From contig JADNYV010000038.1 in the NCBI GenBank assembly GCA_015501055.1, positions 1 to 64,000 of the forward strand: 64,000 nucleotides of DNA, given 5' to 3'. The stretch is from Mucidula mucida. Lineage: Eukaryota > Basidiomycota > Agaricomycetes > Agaricales > Physalacriaceae. The notes below the pieces were generated by a model, which did no database searches, was not told the DNA's origin, and saw only the letters and a list, made by a program, of their open reading frames with translations. This document shows positions 47,164 to 58,850 of this stretch, piece after piece. Numbering within the stretch: the stretch's first letter is position 1; each line of letters begins with the position of its first letter. Made by a program: the position numbers and the translations under genes.

Positions 47164-47797
47164 ATGATCTCTATCACCGAAGACCAAAGAGAACGATCCC
47201 GATCTCCTGACCACAGCGCCATTCTTGAAGTGCTCATAGATCTGCAGTCCCAACTTAGACGACTCGCCCGACATCGCTGACGATGAAATGCAACTACAGC
47301 TCGTCGTCTCTCCCACAAACATCGTCGCCCACCCCGGTCCGAGGTGTGTGTCACTTCAATGTATGCTCCATCTACATTTTACTGACCACGCCCAGCCTAC
47401 TATAGATTTCACTGACCCTTTTGAACGCGCGCTATACGACCTCGATGTTCACTTTGAAGGAGTCCTGCAACCCAAACTTGAAAATATAGACGCTTTCGCG
47501 GAAAGGTCGCGTGCTCTCGGCAGCAAACATGCCGCCTCCTCTGAAGCGTTCAATGGCTTTGTGGCGTCCCTCAAAAACAATCTCATGGGTTCGGTACATA
47601 CTTTCTATCCAAGTAGGTCCGGCGTTTCTCCAGTGAAATGGGCGAAGATGATGAAGAATGGTTCATTGTTTGATTGTAACACAAGGAAATTGTTTGTTTC
47701 GCTGTTGTATATATGTACTCCAGGAAATGAACCTACTTCACCCAGTGATGCTCCACACTTCAACCTGGAATCTAACCTGAATCGCACTGCAGAATAG
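47164..47797 (+). pseudogene. Gene Z relative with a frameshift
   Basis: Similar to the open gene at 52886-53357. The start MISITEDQRERSRSPDHSAI corresponds to its DQKKRPRSPPDHSDI, but one extra base near 47255 shifts the frame ahead of the DDEMQLQL segment and gives an early stop. After a 52-bp intron (47344-47395) the second exon is open (FTDPFERALYDLDV, FAERSRALGSKHAASSEAF) and runs on to a different tail ending SNLNRTAE. Confidence 0.5.
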
Positions 47798-48175
47798 TAA
47801 ATACATAGAAATCTCCTTCGAGAACCGAGAACTGATGATTACAACGAAGTAAAATATGGATGAGTCAACATTGTCGTCGCTCTGACACGCTCAGACCTTG
47901 AAGTTCGGCGATGAGATATGAACAACGTTTACTGGGGTAAAACTTTACAACGGGACAAGTGACCCAGTGCTCGCTTCACGATGGGGTGCTACTAACAGCC
48001 TCCCATTTTGGTGGCTGTTGTGGACACTGGACTCGATCGATGTCACGCGAGTTATAACTGTCACGTGGGCGAGACACAAAGCCGTAATTGCGGCTTGCTC
48101 TTGTACCACGACGACCGGACTTGTCGACCGAGGCCTGAGCGCCGCCATTGTTTCCTCTTTGTGCCTTTGACCATC
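47798..48175. other. Upstream region of the RTC4-like gene
   Basis: Presumed promoter and leader; no clear TATA box. Nothing else recognised. Confidence 0.3.
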
Positions 48176-50913
48176 ATGGAGGGTCGTTATGATGGGAAAA
48201 GCCCTTACGACGCCCTTACGCGCAGACCGTCGACCAAGTCGATCGACCCACTATCGAAACCAACAACGTTCAGGACCAGTCAGTCGACATCCAAGTCCTC
48301 GTCCAGGAGTGGTAGCAGTGCATGGCCGAACGACACAGACTTTGACGATTCGTACGACACGTCCAGAGACGAGCTAGACTGTCTCTCGCTGCCGGCGCGC
48401 GGAGAAAAACATAGAACAACGGGCGACAAAGTCCTGGAGCATCCCGATCCAGCATATCGGAAGAAGAACTACACGGCGATGGGCTTGAAGTTCAAGAAGA
48501 CCAATAGTGGGACAGAGACTCAAGCCGCTTCCTCCCAAAAATCACAACCCTCCCCGAAGAAATCACAACCTTCGACCTCCCGCCTCCCCCGAGCATCTAG
48601 TTCTCAATCCTCACGAGCGAAAAGTCCCCGCCGCAATGCGCTCAAATCGACGCCCACGATTGACATTTCGGACGAGTTGTCTGCAGATCCTCCGAAAGCG
48701 CCACCACGACCACGTCCTAGGCCCACTCAGAAGAAAATTGAGAACCGTCCTCCCCCTACTCCCCCACCATCATCGACCGAAAGTTCTGTTTTCACTCCTC
48801 CTTGCAACAAGCATACCACAAAGGCCGACGGCTCACTGTCGCCTTCCAAGGACAGGGTTAAACCTCTCGCTAAAGTGTCATCATGGATTTCTCCGTTGCA
48901 CAACACGTCCAACGAGAGCAACAAGACGCGTGCAGCAGCAGCATTCCCAGTCTCGCCGATATCTGCGGAAAAGACCGACAGAGGCAAAGGCCGGGCAAAG
49001 AGTCCAGGGAAACCCAAAACGAAGCCGTCGCAGGCCAGGAAGGGCATGGTTGGACTGCTTGTCGAGTCATCGGAAGAGGAGGAACCTCCTGGCCCGAAAC
49101 CATTCCCCATGATGCTCAGTCCATTACACGAACCGCAACGTGCATTGAAGCCATTTCCTATGGCCGTGAGTCCTATGTCGACTCCCCGACAGGACAACAA
49201 ACGTCCATCTCCCGAACGCGACGATACAAGTGCGCGAAAGAAGCGGCGAGAGGTCAGTCCGAGGTCAGTCTCACCGCAGAATCCAGCATTTTCTCTCATA
49301 TATGCTGTCGCAGTGGCGTCATGGCCTACCTGAACGACGGTCACGCTCAAGACGAAGCTAGTAAGTCGTATCGGATGTTATTTTTGCCTTGCTCACATGT
49401 CTACCAAGTGTTTCTCGATCCTACTGTTGATCCCAAGACCCTTTGTCCATATTGCGATGATCCTCTCCCGCCCAAACCTACGCCTCTTCTCCGCAGACTC
49501 CTCGAAACCATAGCGAAGAAGTCGCGGCCAAGCCCTCGACCAACAAATCCCATGGGTCGAAAAGCACCACTGGAAGCATTCGTTGCATTGTGTCAGCGGC
49601 ATCGTTTTGAGAGTCAGATTCTGCCCGAAGCAGAAAGTAAAGGCTGGCCCAAGGAAATCGAATTCGATAAATTGGAGAAGAGGGTGCGCAAGTTGAAACG
49701 CGACTTGAAGGCGCTGATCACGGATGAGGAAGTGAGGAGGCATAGCAAGTTCTGGATGGAGGTCATGACGGAGGTCAAGGCGAAAGGGACGAGAGCGATG
49801 ACAGGCGTTCGAAATCAATTCGCGAATTTTGATAAGATGCAGCCCGGATAGTAAGCGCCTCTTGCTTTTCTCGCTCATCGCTCATCTTCTTTGTCTAGTT
49901 ATGGCGAACAAGGTTCTGTCATCATCCAGCACACGCTCTTCGACATGTTCCCGCCGGCCACGATAAATTTAAACGACATCAAACCGCTTAACGCGAACGA
50001 GTTCATGCAACGTATTCTCGTGCCGGAAGTAGCCAAGTCATTGATTATGGAGGATCAAAATGTCGCTCCGGCGAAGGCGATCAAGATTCTTCGAGAGAGT
50101 ACGACTTATGGTGTGGCGATGTTTCCTGAGGACGGAGGAGAATGGGGCGAGACCAAGCACAAGAAGTCGTCGGACAAGCTTGGCGTGGCGGATATGATGG
50201 TGATGGAGCGAGCGAGGAAGCGACGAATTGAGCTGGAGAAGGAGGAGCGAGAGGAGGAGGAAGAGAAACGTTTGAATGCCCCGAAGAACCGGCCGAAACC
50301 GAAACCGCTGGGTAAGAAGAAGAAGACGCTCGGGGTGGATGGAAATCCTCACGAATCGTCTGACGACGCGCCGTTGGACCTTGATGGCTACAATCTTGGC
50401 TCGGACGATGATGACTTTTTCTCGAGGATGAAGAGCTCCCCTGCAGATTGGAGAATGTCGATGTACGACGGGGAGCCGGCGGACGAGGCGTCGAGTTCCC
50501 AGCGGTTGCGGAGCAGCTCGCCTTCAAAGAAAGCGCCGAGATCGTCATCTATGGATTTTATCACAGATGATGACTCCGCATTCAATAAGAAGAGCCCAAA
50601 GAAGAAGACAAAGAAGCTTGACGAGGGGTCTAGGAGGACGAGGTCGCCTTCGGTGGAGATTCTAGACGGGTCCCCGAAGAAGAGAATGGTGTCGGCGATG
50701 GATGTTGACGCGACGCCGCGCCCACCACGTGTGGCTCTATCCGACGACTTCCAGCCTTTGATTGCTGCCCGCAACTTAGGGTGAGTACGCTTGCGAATGT
50801 TACATGGCGGGGTTGATCATGCTTTATGTAGGGGTGGGAATTTGAATCAGAGGAAGAAGGCGCAGGCGTTTAAGAGGGGCGAGAGTTTTAATTGGTTGCT
50901 GGGGAGTCAGTGA
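48176..50913 (+). CDS. RTC4-domain protein
   Basis: Exons 48176-49263, 49314-49360, 49409-49850, 49899-50780 and 50832-50913 total 2541 nt, 846 aa, with introns of 48-51 bp. The first ~360 residues are a low-complexity Ser/Pro/Lys-rich region. The RTC4 domain follows: LCPYCDDPLPP, NPMGRKAPLEAFVALCQRHR, ESKGWPKEIEFDKLEKRV, then PGYYGEQGS and FMQRILVPEVAKSLIMEDQN, STTYGVAMFPED. The rest is charged with many KKK and SPKK strings, suggesting a nuclear protein. In yeast, Rtc4 was named for a genetic link to telomere capping; its biochemistry is unclear. The 47-nt exon 2 is supported by frame on both sides. Confidence 0.9.
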
Positions 50914-52227
50914 GTGTGGCGCTTGTTTATTGGATGATAGCCAATATTACTACTCTACACTTGACTTGTATGTTATGTTAGAGCGCTATTTGTACACTAA
51001 TCAGGAAGAGGTTTATGACAGATCAATTGACATCACAAAAAGAGGCAAAATCATATAAAGTGAGATGACTTCAAAGTTCAGGATACAAGGTAGCATACAA
51101 AGTGTTAGCATAAATACTTGTTGAGTGTCATAGATTGTTGCTACCCCGCTATGTAGGCTACTATCCATTTGGTTGCAGGTCTATAGATATGATAAGTAGA
51201 CGGTGATAGAGGTCAATAGAAACTATCTGTGTCATTCGTGGCATACACGTAGCAATGCTACATATATACAGGTATGCAGCACGTACGTACACATGTTGAA
51301 TTGAAGCTTCATATAGGGTCAGCATGCTGATAGATAAGTTAGAAACAGTCAGCACACGGCGAGGCAATGAATAGCACCAGTACTGAAGGGATCCTAGTCC
51401 AGTCACCGAATAATCTGCAGTACCCGACTTCGGCCGGATTGAGGCTTGGTGACCACAGAGTTTGAAAGCGCGAGAACGTCCGATCGGAGGTCGCTTGCGC
51501 CTTGACCTCCAACCACCACCACCATCTCGTTTCGCAATCAAGGTTCAAATCGCTTCCGGCTCGGCGGACATGCCTCGTCGTCTACGCCTCGCCTCGCGTC
51601 AATGCTGCAGCGCGCATTGCGCCTCGTCACGTCAACTATGCTATATTCATCCACTTGGGGCGGGCATCGCGTCCAATATCTCGCTGACGACTTGTACTCA
51701 GTCGGGCCCTATGACCATCAGGCCGCGGGTGCACCACTTTTGTCAGTCCTGCGCTTTTTCGTCCTCAAGTATGGCAAACAACACGCGCACACCACGGCGG
51801 CTATTATCGCGTTCTTCAAAGGCCTTGTAAACTAAGACCGCAACGTGAAGATCGAGGCGGAGAACACGGCGAGGAAGGATAAGTCGGAGAAGCATCTACT
51901 TGATCCCGACACACACCCGACGCCGCGGCGGCGTCAGTAATTATCTACCCAGATGAGGACATCGAGACGCTCAAAATGCCAGCTTTGTTGAGTTGTTCAA
52001 AAATATTCCTTTTCCAGACAAGGCGGACGCGTCAGCTGATCGCGTCAAGCGGAGATGAGAGAATATGGACGGCGTGCAGACATATGTACGTCCTTGGATC
52101 TACACGAGTCGCGGATATCCTGATATTACAGTACAACAGGGAGATTGTTGCGCTAAGTAATCAAATAACAAAATATTCATCATCATCTTCGCCCATTTCG
52201 CTGCAGAATCGCCGGACCTAAACAATG
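50914..52227. other. Gene-poor region
   Basis: No supported gene. A plus-strand ORF near 51602-51835 (GPYDHQAAGAPLLSVLRFFV) has no known relative. Confidence 0.35.
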
Positions 52228-52840
52228 TCATGATGCTAGAACGTAACTGAGAATGGCAGTACTACACGTACCCAATGATAAAGTACGCCAACCACGAAAT
52301 CCGGGGTTGCGAGGATGGCGCAGGATTGAATTGCACCACTGGAGTAGTGTCCAGATAAGTACAGCGTATCCCAGGTCACGATTATGGCATGTCAGTAAAA
52401 ACCGTCTGTCACCACACCGCGGAGTGTCTGGGTTCTGATGGAAGAGGTTGAATATCAACAAGTAAGGAAGATTGAGCATGACCCACCGGCTCTTTTTGGC
52501 AAAATTTGCGAATTCGAGAATCGCTTGAGGGAGAATGACGATATACATGCAGATGAGTGGCAAACCCCGAAATTGAGAGAATTCGTCCTCGTCCGGGCTA
52601 GTAAGATAGGTATACAGTATGGGTGCTTGTCAGTGTTATTAGTCGCAGGGTGGTGGCCAGCGTACCGGCGTCGGTTTCTGAACACAAGGAGAGCACATAA
52701 ATATCGATAAATCTGGATTTGGAGGGTGTAATGTCCTGGGTTGAGCTCGGGTAGCCGCGACGTATCACGAATGTATCGTCCGGGTGAGACTCTGAAAACA
52801 TCCCGACCAAGCGATGCGAATAGATTTCGGCCCAGCATGG
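52228..52840 (-). pseudogene. Diverged 3' part of a gene W relative
   Basis: Minus-strand segments near 52800 (SLTRTIH-type sequence) and 52440-52570 (GLPLICMYIVI, then EFANFAKKSRW) align by eye with the W segments KLTPEHTL and LPGLLISLYLIERANFVKEE at 13224-13450. The pieces are in different frames here, so I regard it as a relic. Hydrophobic stretches continue to 52228 without a clear end. Confidence 0.3.
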
Positions 52841-52885
52841 GTGCCGACCTTGGCTGACACGAGAATCAGTGAGGCACACGAACTA

Positions 52886-53357
52886 TTAGGTGGATCGTAC
52901 CGAATCCAAGAAGTTGTTTCTGAGGGAGGCAACCAAGCCATCGAACACTTCAGAGTTTATGACATGTTTGTTGCCAAGAGCGCGCGACCGTTCCGATATA
53001 GCTTTCATGTTGTCGGTTCTAATTTTCAGAGACCTTTCTGGCCGGAGTTCAAGGTCGTATAACGCGCGCTGGAAAGGGTCCCGAATTTCTATGGGCTGGT
53101 GGGGCTTCCTTGTCAGTAGAGGTATATGGAGCATCCGATTTACACACCTCGCGGCGCGGCGAGCGATGAAGTTTGGCGGAAAGGCGGGCTAGTTGTAATT
53201 GCATCTCTTCGTTCACGACGTCGTCGGGCAAGTCGTCCAAGTGGTACTGCAATTCGGCGAGCGCTTCGAGTATGTCGCTGTGGTCAGGAGGAGACCGGGG
53301 TCGTTTCTTTTGGTCTTCCGTGGTGGGAGTATCCGAGTCATTGGTGGTAGCGGACAT
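52886..53357 (-). CDS. Small unknown gene Z
   Basis: Two exons of 210 nt each, 53148-53357 and 52886-53095, with a 52-bp GT-AG intron; 139 aa. Starts MSATTNDSDTPTTEDQKKRP, continues DHSDILEALAELQYHLDDLP and EEMQLQLARLSAKLHRSPRR, and after the intron PIEIRDPFQRALYDLELRPE, ending NNFLDSVRST. It is charged and probably helical, with coiled-coil character in the first half. No known domain. A frameshifted relative lies at 47164-47797. In both places Z lies near relatives of gene Y and the plus-strand RTC4 gene is between them. Confidence 0.55.
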
Positions 53358-53429
53358 GCCTTCGAGAGATTATGAACGCGACCAGGAAGGACTGTTTTAA
53401 TTGATTGCTGTGCTCTCCGTCGACGATGC

Positions 53430-54120
53430 GATCGACTCACCTTGTGGATCCACACGTCTTAGTTTCTGAATATTCAGTGCGCAAGGGAATGACAGGCAAC
53501 AACATGGCTACGGCGTGAGGCGTACAAGAAGACCAGGCCATTGGTACGCAGAGGGTATACCGCCTGTGGGATTTCCAAACAAAGGCCGCAGTCTCCGAGT
53601 TGTGTAAGGAGCGGTATGCTACCCATAGATCCCTTCCAATAGTCCCTCCTTGAAGCGTGCACAACCCACAGCCATTCCCATTCATTGAGGATGCTCGGGA
53701 GACAGATCATCGAGTGTAACGAACGTTTTAGGCGGGCTGAGTATCGATTTCTTCATCGGGAGTATAACAGTATTCATGTAATGGTCAATAGTTGACCCCT
53801 CCGATGGACATACAACCGGATAGTCAAGGTTTTATTTCGGCGGGCAAGTGGATCCTTATAGCGGGACAAGGTGTGTGCGCGTTGAGAAGTAACATCTTGG
53901 ATTTAAGTAGCTATATCTTTGAAAATTGAAATTCCTGGAATCAGAGTGGCGTCAGAATCAAAAATTGGACTATTCTTGAGGCTTTTGACAGGAGAACGTA
54001 GGAGAATATAGACACATTGTCGCAAGAAGACTGCGTGAGTTGGGGTAGTGATAGGTTCAATTGACAGGGTCGGCGACTTGATCAACCCTTCGGCGTTGTG
54101 CAAGAGTCCACAGAAGTAAA
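53430..54120 (-). pseudogene. Decayed third copy of the gene Y 5' region plus a W fragment
   Basis: From about 54010 down to 53700 the minus strand aligns with the Y start region: CCTACGTTCTCCTGTCAAA, GACGCCACT, a DVTSQRAHTLSRYKDP-like frame, and a DDLSPEHPQ-like trace of SLNDLSPDHPHS. Stops and indels interrupt every frame. From 53560 to 53430 it matches the start of W (AWSSCTPHAV, EYSETKT). Confidence 0.5.
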
Positions 54121-54276
54121 CAATAAATGCTTTCCATATGCTACGTTCGCTCCCCTCGTTCCCTGAACACCTTTTCGTCAAAGTTTTGTGACATACTTCC
54201 TTCAATACGCCAGCCTCCAGTACAGAGATCGAAATACTCAATCGAGTCACCACGACCTTTGACTCATACGACCATC

Positions 54277-55211
54277 ATGTCGGCCCCATCATCTTCACAG
54301 CAAAGGACCCAGAAGAAACAGCCTAAGAAACAGTCTGTCAACGAGGGCACGAGCGGCCAGAAAGTTTCCTCCAAATTGCGCGGTCTACCGAAAGATACTC
54401 CCGAGGTCCGCATATCCAAGACGCTATCGTACATCCTGCGGCACGGCGCACAAAAAGAGGGCGTGCCAATACGCGACGATGGGTATGTCAAGGTCGCGGA
54501 TCTAGTGCGTATCGACGAACTTGCGGCGCTAGTAGCAACTGATGCACCCTTGCTAGTAGCTTGAAAATCCTAAACTCAAGTCGCAGTCGTTGACACGCGA
54601 GATGTTGCAAAAGATTGTCGACGCCGATGTTAAACAGAGATATGAGCTGATATCCGAAGCGGCGTCAGACCCGACAACAGAGGAGATATGGTTAATCAAG
54701 GCGAATCAAGGGCATTCGCTGAAGGTATTTTGGCGTTCAAGATACATGGCTTCAGCTCATGGTTCCCCAGACGGTCCAGTTGACGTTGAAGCCTATATTA
54801 GTAGTCTCGGATATACCGACCGGCGTTGCTGTTCACGGGACAGACAAGGCTGCATGGAACTCGATATGTACGCCATCACTTTGCCTGTGGTACTTCGTTT
54901 AACACTATCCCAGCAACCCAAGGCCTTTCCAAGATGAATCGTAATCACATACACCTTGCCCAAGGATACAATGCCATAAGTGGTATGTCTTGTCATTCGC
55001 CACAGTCTTTTGACTCAAATAAGCACTCGCAGGTATGCGCAAAACGGCATCAGTCTTCATCTACATCGACGTTCAGAAAGCTCTTGATGCGGGGTTCAAA
55101 TTCTTTCTCTCGGACAATGGTGTAGTCCTCACGGAAGGCAACACTGATGGCTTCCTCCCGACAACATATTTCAGCAAGGTTGAAGATTCTCGAGGAACCT
55201 CTTTGTTATAA
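54277..55211 (+). CDS. TPT1: tRNA 2'-phosphotransferase Tpt1/KptA
   Basis: Exons 54277-54504, 54560-54724, 54771-54867, 54914-54982 and 55033-55211 total 738 nt, 245 aa, with introns of 46-55 bp. A Lys/Gln-rich leader is followed by ISKTLSYILRHGAQ, DDGYVKVADLLENPKL, KQRYELI, WLIKANQGHS, the VAVHGTDKAAW motif, LSKMNRNHIHLAQG and SVFIYIDVQKALDAG. These are the conserved Tpt1 blocks, with the RH, QGHS and HGT elements of the NAD-binding active site. The enzyme removes the 2'-phosphate at the splice junction after tRNA ligation, passing it to NAD. All junctions keep the frame. Confidence 0.93.
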
Positions 55212-55392
55212 AGCTTGGTCTGGCTTCCTATCTACGCTGATAGGAGGTACGAGCTACAAGGTTTGTGATACGCAAGAGGCTGTTACCACGACGGTGAATT
55301 CTCTTTCGGACTTCCTCGTCGCCCATGCCCTACACACAATTCTTTTGTAAATCTACTTTGAATAACACCCGTTACTCCCCACTCTCCTCATT

Positions 55393-55942
55393 ATGTCTAA
55401 TCACACTGGACCTGTGCAACCCGGTCCCGCCTCTAATCCTCGCATTCTCGTCGACCCTCTGCTTGTCCTGATTACCTTTCGAGGATGCCCTCAGTCAATA
55501 TCTCTCGGTCAGCCAAGCTATAGCCGAGGTTGAAGCTGCCAAAGTTTCTCTGTCCTAGAATACTATGGGGACAGCTGCTTGGATTGCTCAGGTGGCTGCA
55601 GACCAAGTCATTGAGGACAAGGCGGCACTCCTTCGTCGCGAGAAATCGGATGACAGACTTTCGTTACGCCATCGACCGCTCCTCAATTGCGAGCAATGTC
55701 ACATTGACTTCCTCGCCAATTTTCTCGACATCCTGAAGAGACGCCTGCGCGCGTGTCAACTTTACGTCGACGATGTTTGCCCGAAGTGCAACATCCAGAT
55801 GACAGGCGGCGAATCGTCGTTAAACCTCGCTCTAATTAACGAGATGCGTTTGTACAAAATCGTATTCGAACCTTTAAAGACGACGCCCGCGCTCAGACGT
55901 CGAGTACCCATACAGGTGCTGCCTCGGTTCGTGTTTCTTTGA
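55393..55942 (+). pseudogene. Unknown helical protein, interrupted by TAG
   Basis: The ATG at 55393 (MSNHTGPVQPGPASN) starts a frame that must shift near 55475 to enter FEDALSQYLSVSQAIAEVEA. That frame meets a TAG at 55556-55558 and continues NTMGTAAWIAQVAADQVIED, RHRPLLNCEQCHIDFL, DDVCPKCNIQMTGG to 55942. The two C-x2-C pairs could be a zinc site. A short intron could explain the shift but not the TAG. No family recognised. Confidence 0.35.
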
Positions 55943-56294
55943 CATCTCTGTTTCCTCTTACTCACAAGAAGGCCTCATGCCTTTCTGTTTTATTTCCCTT
56001 ATAGCTCAACCGTCAACCTCAACTCGGGCACAACGCTCTTAAAACCACTGGCCAAGTTCTTCGGGTGAAACTGCCGATGTCAAACAATCTTACTCATCCA
56101 GGTGCGATTAGTGAACACAAAATGGATGAAATATAACGCACAACCGGCTTTCGTTGTTGCCGGATGTCATTCACCACGCTGCTCCCTGTCATGACGATCA
56201 TCATAGTTTTCTTGTTCGTTCGACTGTCATTGTCACCTGCTTTCTTGTTCCCACTCTCATCTTAGACTTGTATTGTTTCACATCCTACTACACG
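55943..56294. other. Upstream region of the medium-chain reductase gene
   Basis: Pyrimidine-rich leader near 56200-56280; otherwise nothing recognised. Confidence 0.3.
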
Positions 56295-57525
56295 ATGGCA
56301 ACACAGCAAGCGCTCTTCATTGAATCCAAGCAAGGACCGTTTGTTCTTGGAACCCGCGATATTCCTACCCCGCCAAAAGACGAGGTCCTCATCAAGGTCA
56401 TCGCGACGGCTTTGAATCCCGTTGATTGGAAAATTCAAGTGTATGGCGCTTTTGTGCAGGACTATCCCGCTATCGTGGGCACGGACATTGCAGGCGAGAT
56501 CGAGGCGGTAGGTGAGGATGTACAAGGCTGGAAGAAGGGTGACAAAGTGTGAGTCCTCGTGAGATCATCATCTACGTTTAGCTGATCTTATCATAGATTC
56601 TGCCAAGGGTGGTTCAGCAATTCGCGAGCATCGTTCCAGCAGTATACACTGATCCCGGCCGATCTTGTTTCTCCGGTTCGTGCATGTTTATCTCAACGGA
56701 ACATGTTGTTGAGTGTGTAGCTTCCTACGAACATTGACCTCGATCAAGCCGCCACGATCTGTGTCGCGTTCATGGCCGCATGCATGGGACTTTTCGCCGA
56801 CGCGCCTGTTGGCGCCGGACTCAATCCTACATTTTCATGGGAGCCAAAATATGCTGGACAAACCGCTGTGGTTCTCGGCGGTAGCACGTCCGTTGGTCAA
56901 TATGGTTTGTGCATTTTTCCTGTTCGCAATCATGATGTTCAAATCCGCAAATAGCGATCCAGCTTCTCAAGTTCCTCGGTTTCACCGACATCTACGCGTA
57001 CGCGTCTGCGCATCAGCGCGATTTTCTCAGCACGCTGGGGGCGACGGGTTTCATCGACCGGAACGAGACGTCTCTCACCTCCATCGCCAGCACGGTGTCG
57101 TCGTTCGCTACGCCCGCGCCCGCGGTCGTGTTTGACGCGCTTGGGTTTCCTGAGGCTCAGCAAGCGGCATATGACACTTTGGCAGATGGAGGCAAGGCGA
57201 TTACCGTTATGACTCTGAACGACGCCGTCAAGATGCCCAACGAGAAAAAGAAACTTATTGCTGTTTTGGGAAGCGTGCACCCGCCGACGCATAGGGAGTT
57301 TGGGAGAGTGGTTATGAAGAACTTGGGCAAGATAGTGGAGGAGGGGATTATTGTGGTATGTTGTTGATGGCGATAATGGGAGTTGATGCTGATTTTTCTG
57401 ATTTGTAGCCGAATCGATTGGAGGTTGTGCCGGGCGGGTTGGGTGGTATCGTTGGTGGATTGGAGAGGCTGAAAAAGAATCAAGTCAGTGGGTTGAAGTT
57501 GGTTGTACATCCTCAAGAGGTGTGA
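56295..57525 (+). CDS. Medium-chain (zinc-type alcohol dehydrogenase-like) reductase
   Basis: Exons 56295-56548, 56597-56675, 56721-56904, 56955-57355 and 57409-57525 total 1035 nt, 344 aa, with introns of 45-53 bp. The N-terminal GroES-like fold reads ALNPVDWKIQVYGAF, VGTDIAGEIEAVGEDV; the nucleotide-binding part has VVLGGSTSVGQYAIQLLKFL. The catalytic zinc ligands of true alcohol dehydrogenases are not evident, so it belongs with the zinc-free enoyl-reductase/quinone-reductase-like members often called toxD- or trans-enoyl-reductase-like. Probably cytosolic and NADPH-dependent; substrate unknown. No polyketide gene is nearby. Confidence 0.88.
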
Positions 57526-58260
57526 GATTTTGCGACATTGCGCGAGTGGAGAGTGTGTACCATTGGAAAGAAAAGTTAGAAGTGCTGTGTATAATGAGGA
57601 GTAGAACTTGAAGATCTGTCTGCAAAGCCCATTTCATCCATTCATTCTTGCCTCTGGCGATCATAATTTCGCGTCAACCTCAGAGTTCCTTTGTATATGA
57701 GTGCACCGAGCACCGAGCACACATGATTATACTGCCACACACTTGAGTAGAATGGCGCCAGCAAAATCGTTTTCTACAGAGCTGATGAAGGTGATTGAAC
57801 GTCTATCATATAAAACTAGCCAGGCGAGTTAGTTCATTCGTATTTGATAGACCTTGCGATTGATAGGAAACCGGTGAATGCTTTTGCAGCAGAGTACGCC
57901 AGCCTGCCTCAAGTCTCGTAGTCCACGCCAATTCTAGTTGACGAAGATTCTGGAGACAGGTATTCGACCGAAGGTGGAGTACACCGCTGTCTGGAATGGA
58001 GCTGCCTTGCAGTATTGCCAACCAGCATGCGACCAAGGTTGCTCACTCTTTTTGCTGAATACTTGCAAGACAAACTACTACCATTGGTGATATATGAAAG
58101 GCGGGAAACGGGAGACGGTAGCTCCTGGGTAGGAAGAGCGATGTTCACAGCCACTGCGCCTGCTGAATTCGGTAACAGTGGTACCTTTGTCAGCCGATCG
58201 CATTTTGCTTCCTGCGACCGCCGTCGCGTTCACTATCCACGTCAACGTTATACTGCAGCC
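57526..58260. other. Intergenic region
   Basis: About 730 bp. No supported coding sequence and no clear promoter element. Confidence 0.35.
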
Positions 58261-58815
58261 ATGCTACCTTCACGAATGTTTCGAAATATAGGCGTGCCAC
58301 CACCATTGCGCAGCCTCATAATTCCGCATGCGTCTCTTCCTCCCAATGTCAAAACACTGCTTCGTCTCCGCCTGGGCATGGTATCTGGCTCGAAGCTCAC
58401 GCTGCACGCCCCGCAGACGCGGTCCTATTCGAATGAACCGACGACGACGTCTCAGGAATTACCGAATAAAATGGAGCCGCGGGTGTCTTTGACGTTTACA
58501 TGCACAGTGGAGGGCTGTGGGACGCGCTCGTCCCACGAGTGCTCGAAACAGGCGTATACATCTGGGATTGTCATTGTTGAATGTCCGGGATGTAAGAACC
58601 GGTGTGTATACACGAGGACTGTCGTGTTCTTGCGCTGACAAGTTTACTATAGACATCTAATTGCAGACCATCTTGGGTGGTTTAAGGACAGCACAGACGG
58701 CGGGCAGATGCGCACCATAGAGGATATCATGAGAGCCAAGGGCGAACATGTAAGGCGCGGCCAGGTGAATTCGTCGGGAGATATTGAGTATTACGAGGTA
58801 TGTGCTTTCAGCTGA
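58261..58815 (+). CDS. ZIM17: DNL-type zinc-finger protein Zim17/Hep1 (mitochondrial Hsp70 escort)
   Basis: Exons 58261-58601 and 58653-58815, with a 51-bp intron; 167 aa if translation runs on to the TGA at 58813. A basic N-terminus (MLPSRMFRNIGVPPPLRSL) fits a mitochondrial presequence. The zinc domain reads FTCTVEGCGTR, KQAYTSGIVIVECPGCKNR, HLIADHLGWFKD. The family keeps matrix Hsp70 soluble. The name-giving DNL tripeptide is DHL here, and the first Cys pair is spaced by four rather than two residues. Alternatively the exon ends at 58797 (TAC GAG|GTATGT) and a last intron to 58847 precedes a TAA, giving 162 aa; both are in frame. Confidence 0.88.
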
Positions 58816-58850
58816 GTTGCTGCTGCAATAAATTGATGTCGGTGCAGTAA

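Noticed and set aside
48507..49350. Long open frames on both strands over the RTC4 gene
   Set aside because: Shadows of the low-complexity Ser/Pro/Lys-rich first exon.
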